This document shows positions 57,770 to 64,000 of a stretch of DNA of 64,000 nt, one piece after another. Within the stretch, counting starts at the first letter, position 1; every line of letters begins with the position of its first letter. The position numbers were made by a program, and so were the translations under genes. Origin of the DNA: Spirodela intermedia (Eukaryota > Streptophyta > Magnoliopsida > Alismatales > Araceae); contig LR746265.1 in assembly GCA_902729315.2 (NCBI GenBank), positions 4,692,892 to 4,756,891 of the forward strand. Reading direction: 5' to 3'. The notes under the pieces are model-generated. The model saw only the letters and a list, made by a program, of their open reading frames with translations, had not been told where the DNA came from and did not search any database.

Positions 57770-58323
57770 TGTGGAGAATGCACAATTTTACTAACATAAT
57801 TCCTAAATTTAGGGTGCTAAATCAAAAAATGTCTTCTTTTCTTGCACACTGAGCAATTTGTATATCACACACAAAAAAAATAATCCAGGACGCTTTAAAA
57901 CCCTGGGAATTTCGAAAAAATATTCAAACCCGTAATTGAGAATCCCGTCATAAATGCGAGAATCCAGAGGGGAGTCCCAAAGAGTGAGAGAGAGAGAGAG
58001 AGGGAGAGAGAGAGAGGGGGCTATAGAAAAAAGGCGATTCAACGCGCCCGCCGAAAAGGGTTTAAAATGAAGAGCGGATTTATAAATCGTTTTTTCTCGA
58101 AATTGGGAAAATACTTTTTTTGGCCCTGGGCGCTCTTCTGTCCGCCTCGGGCAGGCACGTACAGGCAGCCCCCGAACATTGTCTCCTCATCGAAGTCCTT
58201 CCCCCTCCTCTCCTCCGCCATCTCCACCACCACCACCACCACCCCCTCCGGCGACGGCAAGCAGGGGGCAAAGGGAAACGACGACGACGACGAGTGAGGG
58301 CAAACCAGGACAAAGCAGGAAGG
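56335..58323. other. Divergent spacer between CIP73-like (minus) and LEA_2 (plus) genes
   Basis: Should hold the CIP73-like leader/promoter on the left and the LEA_2 promoter on the right. A (TA)n run is at about 57732-57768 and a (GA)n run at about 57987-58018. TTATAAAT at about 58079 is a candidate TATA box for the LEA_2 gene. The 73-codon frame at 57128-57349 has no homologue I recognise. Confidence 0.4.
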
Positions 58324-59509
58324 ATGCACGCGAAGTCGGACTCGGAGGTAACGAGCCTGGCGGCATCCTCGCCGCCGCGGTCGCCGCGCCGGCCGCTTTA
58401 CTACGTGATGAGCCCGTCGCAGCACGAGGCAGAGAAGATGTCGATATCTTCCAGCCCCCCCGCGTCGCCGTATCACCAACACCACCACCCGCACCACCAC
58501 CGGTACGCTAGCTCCCCAATCCACCACTCCAGAGAGTCCTCTACCACGCGCTTCTCCGCCTCGCTCTGGAACGGCGGCCCTTGGAGGAAGCTCTCCTACG
58601 CGCGCGACGGCTGCGAGGAGGAGGAAGACGACAGCGATGAGGAGGACAACGCGTGGAGGCGGTCGGGCATCCCGCCGAAATGCTACGCCGTGCTCTTCGT
58701 CCTGGGCTTCGTGGCCCTTTTCTCCTTCTTCTCCATCGTCCTCTGGGGCGCAAGCAGGGCCTACAAGCCGAACATTTCTGTCAAGGTCACATATTCCCTT
58801 CGTCTCCCTCCCTTCCCACTGACTCGTCTCAGCCGTCCCCCCAAGCCGAGCGGACCTGGTTGACAAGACCGACGAATCCTATCCCTATCTCAACTGAAGA
58901 AATGATTTTTTGTCTCTCCTTCCATGGCAGAGCATCGCGTTCCAGAGCTTCAACCTCCACCCGGGGATGGACTGGTCGGGGGTCCCGACCAAGATGCTGA
59001 CGATGAACTCGACGGTGAAGATCTCCTTCCGGAACCCGGCTACCTTCTTCGGCGTGCACGTTTCCTCCACCCCTCTCGAGCTCTACTTCTGCGACCTGGT
59101 CGTCGCCGCCGGCCGCGTAAGCTCCCCTTCTATCTCCCTCTCCTCTCCCTCTCCCTTCCTCCTTCCCTCCCGTTCTGCAGGTCACGAGTGTTTGTCTGCT
59201 TGTTCCACTGACGAGTAGATGAAGGAGTTCTACCAGCCGAGGAAGAGCCAGAGAATGGTGACGGTGAGGGTGGCGGCGGAGCAGGTCCCGGTCTACGGCG
59301 GAGGGTCGACCTTCACCAGCCTCGGCGACGGGGAGGCCCCAGCGAACATCCCCCTCAACCTGACCTTCGTGATGCGGGCTAGGGCGCGCGTCCTCGGCAA
59401 GCTGGTCCGGTCCAAGTTCTACCGTCGGATACGCTGCTCCCTGCACTTCACCGAGCCGCACCTCCGCAAGCCGTTGGATCTCTCCCGCGTCTGCCGCTAC
59501 CGTAGCTAG
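58324..59509 (+). CDS. LEA_2 (NHL/NDR1-HIN1-like type) single-pass membrane protein (312 aa, 3 exons)
   Basis: Exons are 58324-58785, 58931-59116 and 59219-59509; phases close at TAG. Residues 1-118 are a cytosolic, disordered Ser/Pro/His-rich region. It holds YYVMSPSQHEAEKMSISSSP, which is diagnostic of this plant subgroup, a His-rich run and an acidic CEEEEDDSDEEDN. A transmembrane helix follows at about 119-141. The extracytosolic LEA_2 domain begins KPNISVKSIAFQSFNLHPGMDW and contains NSTVKISFRNPATFFGVHV, LYFCDLVVAAGRMKEFYQPR and LNLTFVMRARARVLGKLV. The function of this subgroup is not established. It is the only plus-strand gene in the right half. The first exon is very GC-rich. Confidence 0.93.
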
Positions 59510-59948
59510 CCCCGGCGCTGCCGCGAGGTCGGTCCTCTCCCTCCCCTGTTAATGCCAGTCAGAGGCCGCTGACACAGCCTCCTCCCGTGTTAGATTTTGT
59601 TGAAAATCGGTGTTCTGTTCTGTCCGCTGCAGAAGTCAGAGCGGCCCGTGATCTCCGTGGGTCATTGGTTGACTCTGACCGTGGGGCCCGTTTAGTTCGG
59701 GAGGAGCAGGAAGTATAGGGATATGAATCGCATGTTTTAAAAGGTATGAAGGCATTTTATTCAAAGAAAGGCTAAATGAGTAGGATGCACAAAGGAGCAG
59801 TAGCATCAACTGAAGCACGCAATGGGAGGAAGGTACATGGATGGTTACATATTTTCTACACACTCAAGGCATATGCGATCTCCAGAAACCAGGGAAAGAG
59901 GAAAAAGCGAGCGAGGGTGGGTCCGGTGTTCCTGAAACAGTTCCTGGT
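59510..59948. other. Convergent 3' ends of LEA_2 and dehydrin genes
   Basis: About 440 bases separate the two facing stop codons. They hold both 3' untranslated regions and no further gene. Confidence 0.5.
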
Positions 59949-60405
59949 TCACTCCGCGCCGTTGGTCTTGTAGCCGGGGATCTTGTCCATTATCTTTCCG
60001 ATGAAGCCCTTCTTCTCCTTGGCGGCGGTGGGGCTGTCGCTTTCGTGGTGGTCCGCGGGCTCGGCAGCTGCCGTTCCCACCTCCGCGGGCTGCTTTGGAT
60101 GGCCGCCGCCAGGGAGCTTCTCTTTGATCTTCTCCAGAAGGGTCTTCTTCTCCTGGGTCTCCGACTCCGGCGGCGCCAGGTTCTCCACCTTCTCCACGGG
60201 GATGGTGTTGTCTTCAACTACGGCAGCGACGGCCTCCGGTTGGGTCTTCTCAGCTCCTCCTGCGCCTTCCTTCTTCTCGCCCGATATCTTCTCCTTGATC
60301 TTTTCTTTCAGACCTTTCTTCTTCTTCTTCTTTTCCCCGTCAACTTCTTCCTCGTCGCTCGACTGTTTGCGTTCAAAGAGGAAAAACCAAACGCGTAAGG
60401 TGAGT

Positions 60406-60447
<42 letters not shown>

Positions 60448-60760
60448 ATATTTTCTGGAGTCGGTTGGAAAGAAATCATACCGAGCTGGAGCTGCAACTG
60501 TGAGATCGGTGGAGAAGGCCCTCCGTCTTCTCTTTCTTCACATCCTCAACTCCCTCCTCGTCCACGTGAACTTTCTTCTCAAGCACAGCCGCGATCACGT
60601 CCTCCCGGGCCATCTCTCCCTCGCCCTCCGTCGTTTCCTCTTTCTTCTCACCCTCAGATCCCTCCTCGGTCACATGGACCTTCTCAAGCTCAGCAGCGAG
60701 CACGTCCTCCTGGACCTCCTTGGCTGTGGAATCAAACTCGCCAGAGTGCCTGTCGGCCAT
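59949..60760 (-). CDS. Acidic SK3-type dehydrin (230 aa, 2 exons)
   Basis: An intrinsically disordered group 2 LEA protein protecting membranes and proteins during drought, cold or salt stress (COR47/ERD10-like type). Exons are 60482-60760 and 59949-60362. The phase-0 intron falls within the Ser run, a usual dehydrin position. The S-segment LLHRSHSCSSSS...DEEE (about 82-97) is a CK2 target. Three Lys-rich K-segments follow: KGLKEKIKEKISGEK (about 109-123), KTLLEKIKEKLPGGGH (166-181) and KKGFIGKIMDKIPGY (210-224). There is no Y-segment. The N-terminal half is acidic with a tandem-like repeat (EDVLAAELEKVHVTEEG / EDVIAAVLEKKVHVDEEG). The start chosen is MADRHSGEF; an in-frame Met lies three codons upstream. 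ABRE and DRE cores lie upstream. Confidence 0.96.
60403..60445. repeat. (GA)n microsatellite in the dehydrin intron
   Basis: About 18 GA units between the two dehydrin exons. Confidence 0.9.
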
Positions 60761-60901
60761 GACGATCAAAGCTCTCGACTTCCTCCGCAGACGAAGAGAC
60801 GACGAACTCCAAAGGGAAAGTCGCTTTGATAAGGAGCAACCCCACTGGAAGGAAGTAAAGCAGCAAGCAGACGGCGAGCATATGATTCGCTGTGTGCTAT
60901 C

Positions 60902-60912
60902 GGGGTTTAAAT
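60902..60912 (-). promoter_or_regulatory. TATA-like box of the dehydrin gene
   Basis: The minus strand reads TCTATTTAAACCC about 145 bases before the ATG at 60760. Confidence 0.45.
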
Positions 60913-61058
60913 AGACCAGCAGAATCGTGCGTTACGCGTTACCTACGCGACGAAGTAACTATTTAATCTTTAGATAAACATGGGAGGCCATTGGCCTTTA
61001 CGTTGATATAGTAACGTGACGCACGGAGAGTGAGTGAGCGAGAGAGAGAGGCTTTATT

Positions 61059-61138
61059 GCCGACAACCGAGAAGGTATCTATCTATACGTGGCTTGGGTT
61101 ACGTGGGCCAATGATACTCTCTAGACGGTGATGTCGGC
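61059..61138 (-). promoter_or_regulatory. Paired ABRE and DRE/CRT cores upstream of the dehydrin
   Basis: Within 80 bases are two ACGTG cores (ACGTGGC at 61087-61093 and ACGTGGG at 61101-61107) and two GCCGAC cores (61059-61064 and, on the opposite strand, 61133-61138). They sit about 300-380 bases upstream of the dehydrin start. ABREs bind ABA-responsive bZIP factors and GCCGAC is the CBF/DREB site. The combination is standard for cold/drought dehydrins. Function is inferred from motif and position. Confidence 0.65.
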
Positions 61139-62848
61139 GTCATCATCTGCGAGGGGCGGCAATGGTGCATGAGCCCGAAGTCGGTCGCCAGTCCTCGCCG
61201 GACCCTTCCCTCCGAGTTTAGCTGGTCACCGCCGTCGATGGGCTCGCCGACGGTGATCCTCTCGGACCCAAGAGGCCATTGTCGGGCCAGTCGGGGGCAC
61301 CCGGAGGAGACTGTTTGGCTCGTCTACCATTCAAACGAAAGCAGCCGCCATCTGGTGACGCATCACGCCGCCCCTTCCTCTTGTTTCTAGCGGGCAGTCG
61401 CAGTTGTTGGAGTAGGTTAAGAGGTGACGAAGGTTTACTTGTCTTCCTCCACCCGGAGTCTGCCGCACTTCTCAGAACTATTATTGAACCGCTGCGGGGG
61501 AGCATACCCACTAAAAGACTATCTATCCCTTTCTCAAAGGGAATAATATTGTTATTCATTTAAGATAATATTTCCTGAATTTCTGATAATAGTTATGACT
61601 TGTGGGTCTGACGCGTGCCGGATCCATATTGGGCCTTGGAAAGAGGCCCACTATAAATGGGCCTAGGTGCAGCAGATATTGATGAAGCCAAAGCTTGGTG
61701 GAAGCTAAGCTGAAGATTGGGCGAGGGGAGTGCGGGGAATAGAAAGTTATTAAATCATACGAGATAAATCCGATAATGATGGGAGGACTATACCTTTAAT
61801 TACGTGCGTATTTATATGATATAATAAGTAGCGGTTTTCTTCTCTTTTTTTTTTACTAATAATACGCCATTAAGTTCAAGAAAATTTTAGGGCACATGCC
61901 GTACGCCGTCCAAGAGCGACCGCCATCTTTTAAGGCGGTATTACGATCGTGAGAATTATTATTTCAACATTAATTGACAAGTTGGCTCGATTTTAATATT
62001 ATATTTATATTAATTTGGAATAAACACGCTTGGGACTTGTTCTTCACCTTGGAATCTCCACGACGTCATCTCACGCCATCCAGTCCAACTTGGGCATAAC
62101 GTGCTGCTGGGCCGTGGCCATACTTTGACTATTACAGTGTACGAGCAAGACTTCAAACAACGAACTGTACACCCCCCCCCCCCCCCCGCCTGCCCCTTCA
62201 ATATTTCGTCTCCGAGATAACATTTTAAATAGGGAAATTCTAAAAAAAATTAGTCAATTCCCCTGATCGGGGACCAAGTCTCGAATTTATAGAGCACGGG
62301 CCGGACCGGTCGCTCGGTGTTGCCCACGTGGTTTTGACTGGCCTGGTCTTACGAGAAAGCTAAGCCCCAATGGGGATTACCAGGCTGGCCCCAGTTCCGC
62401 CACAAATGGGTTCATGCTGGGCTCGGGCCATGTGGAAGCCTGGTGGGCCACGCCAGAAATCCAACACTCAGCTAAGTATAGAAAAAAAAAAAAAAAAAGA
62501 AAAAAAAACGGGAAATTTGAATTTCTTCAGCGAGCTGATGTATTTCACCCTCGGAGTTTTGCGGTATAGATGACATTTTGACGGGTATGGAGAAATAACT
62601 GGCCTTCACTGAAAGACGGTTCCATTAAATCTCTCTAATTGAATATCTTGAAAGAATCGCACAACATCCAGCAACTTGTTTCCGACGTCGACCCGGTGAC
62701 GACCCTCGTCGCCTAAAACCATAAGCTCGCTCTTTGACTGCGAGCGACACTTAAAATCCGGAGTCATAGCTATTACTATGTGTATTTAAAAGTCGAGGGA
62801 GGCGGTGCGGTCGTGATCACACCAGGCGGAGGGTCCCCCACGGCGTCC
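61139..62848. other. Intergenic, no gene recognised
   Basis: Overlapping frames at 61169-61563 (up to 113 codons, both strands) have no recognised motif. A (C)n run near 62171-62188 and A-rich runs at about 62481-62508 occur. The right end holds the transporter's 3' untranslated region. Confidence 0.4.
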
Positions 62849-64000
62849 TCAAGAAGGTTTAAAGAACCGAAACTTGAGGCCCTTGATGACGATGCTCCAC
62901 ACGCCGGCGATGACCAGCAGGATGCTCAGGGCCATGCCCAGCACCCCCAGGACCATGTTGATACCCCACATCAGGCTGTACCTCTTGGGCTTCTTGATGC
63001 TCAGCCACATGAAGCACGGGTACGACAACGTCACCGGCAGCGCCACGCCACCGACGAGGCTGGCCATGTCGGAGAGGAACGGGAAGGCCACGCCGATGAG
63101 GAAGGCGATGGCCCCGAAGAGGACGCGCATGGCCGATCGGAGCCACTTCGGGCAGGGCTTGTTCTTCTTTTTCGTGTAGCCCGCCTCCATTATGTCGAAC
63201 ATCGGCATCCCGTAGATCTGGAAGGCGCAGAGGCAGTTGACCACGACGAGCATCGCCGTCAACCCCAGCACGCGCTTTGAGGTCTCCGCGCCGTGGAACC
63301 TGTACATCGCACTGAGAATCCCGTTGGGTGGTATCTGCAATAGCACGGCGGAGGGTTAGATTTTGTGAACCGTATCAGATGATCATACTCGAAACTGATT
63401 ATCAGGGGGGATGGCGACTGGAAATATTTGCTCCTTAGTTCGCTCCACACGTTTACGCACGCGAAGTGAACCTTCGACTGACTATATCGCACGGTCAACG
63501 CCGACGGAAAACACGCAGGATTTCAAATGTATAATCACATATGAACGGATCACCAAAGCAATCGACTGGTACTATTTTTCTTTCTCTTCGGGAGGTTAAG
63601 TTTTGATAGTAGTAGTTTACTAGAAATGGCCAACCCCAGGAAATAGCGGGTGCATGCTTACCAGATTGCCGTATGCCCAGTAACCGGCGATGGCAACGGG
63701 GAAGAGGCACCCGGCGATGACGGCGCTGGCAATCCTCACGCCTTTCCACATAGGGACGCGAGAGGGGTGCTTTTCGGTTGATGGCATCGTCGCCTGCAGC
63801 AGACCGGATCGAATCAGCTGAGAAGACCCCAGAAAAGATCGTACATGCTTGATGAAGGTTTCCAATTCATCCTCTCACGTTACCTGGATCTCCAGAACGA
63901 GGTTATGGCCTCTGAAAGCAAAGGCGATGATTCCGATCCCGTTCAGGACCCCCAGGACGCTCTCCACCTCCGATTTGCCCTCCACGGTGGTGTAGGATAC
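62849..64000 (-). CDS. Lysine-histidine-transporter-like amino-acid transporter, C-terminal part (5' end outside window)
   Basis: An AAAP-family proton-coupled amino-acid permease of the LHT type; closest in memory are LHT-like 8 proteins. Three exons are visible: 63884-64000 (cut by the window edge), 63662-63793 and 62849-63334, giving 244 residues in one phase. Conserved stretches: TTVEGKSEVESVLGVLNGIG, IIAFAFRGHNLVLEIQATMP, STEKHPSRVPMWKGV, AGYWAYGNL, NCLCAFQIYGMPMFDIMEAG, KKNKPCPKWLRSAMRVLFGA and LPVTLSYPCFMWLSIKKPKR. The hydrophobic blocks correspond to the last five or six membrane helices. It ends RFFKPS, then stop. About the first 45 per cent of the usual length of about 450-520 aa is missing from the window, not from the gene. 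Confidence 0.93.

Noticed and set aside
58039-58866. 275-codon minus-strand frame
   Set aside because: Antisense shadow of the GC-rich first exon of the LEA_2 gene.
58829-59461. 210-codon minus-strand frame
   Set aside because: Antisense shadow of LEA_2 exons 2-3; crosses their introns without a coding signal.
62780-63280. 166-codon plus-strand frame
   Set aside because: Antisense shadow of the last exon of the amino-acid transporter.

Overview
This is a stretch of nuclear chromosome from a flowering plant. The evidence is intron-rich genes with GT-AG junctions, plant-specific families (dehydrin, SKU5-similar oxidase-like proteins, MAP65, plant LEA_2 proteins, LHT-type amino-acid transporters), Ty1-copia and Ty3-gypsy debris, and many (GA)n and (TA)n microsatellites. 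I cannot name the species. No rRNA, tRNA, CRISPR array or bacterial-type operon is visible. All proteins are single-copy or tandem plant genes read independently. Exon borders were assigned by hand and checked for reading phase.

Layout. (1) 1-13.3 kb is AT-rich transposon debris. It holds the 3' end of a Tat-like gypsy element, a deleted gypsy element between two LTRs (3.58-7.97 kb) carrying nested insertions, and at least three dispersed repeat families in direct and inverted copies. (2) 13.3-31.7 kb is a minus-strand tandem array of GDSL esterase/lipases. It has three intact five-exon copies (356, 361 and about 359 aa) and at least two decayed relics between copies 2 and 3. It is split by a GC-rich minisatellite block (17.6-19.2 kb) and a decayed Ty1-copia element with both LTRs (19.2-23.7 kb). 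(3) 32.8-64 kb is gene-rich. Most genes are on the minus strand: a pollen-type SKU5-similar/ascorbate-oxidase-like protein, a 65-kDa microtubule bundler (MAP65), a small conserved membrane/coiled-coil protein, the tRNA 2-thiolation enzyme CTU1, a BAG6/CIP73-like ubiquitin-domain protein, an SK3 dehydrin, and the 3' half of a lysine-histidine-transporter-like gene that runs off the window. One gene, a LEA_2 membrane protein, is on the plus strand.

The genes do not form a pathway. The GDSL cluster is a local duplication, and the right half is an ordinary housekeeping/stress neighbourhood. Most notable: a textbook U12-type AT-AC intron in CTU1 whose removal exactly restores a conserved peptide; an intact solo LTR with a perfect 5-bp target duplication in another CTU1 intron; a frame disruption at the CTU1 C-terminus; GDSL relics whose intronic (GA)n tract survives as a positional fossil; and paired ABRE and DRE cores upstream of the dehydrin. 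I found no convincing undescribed multi-gene system.
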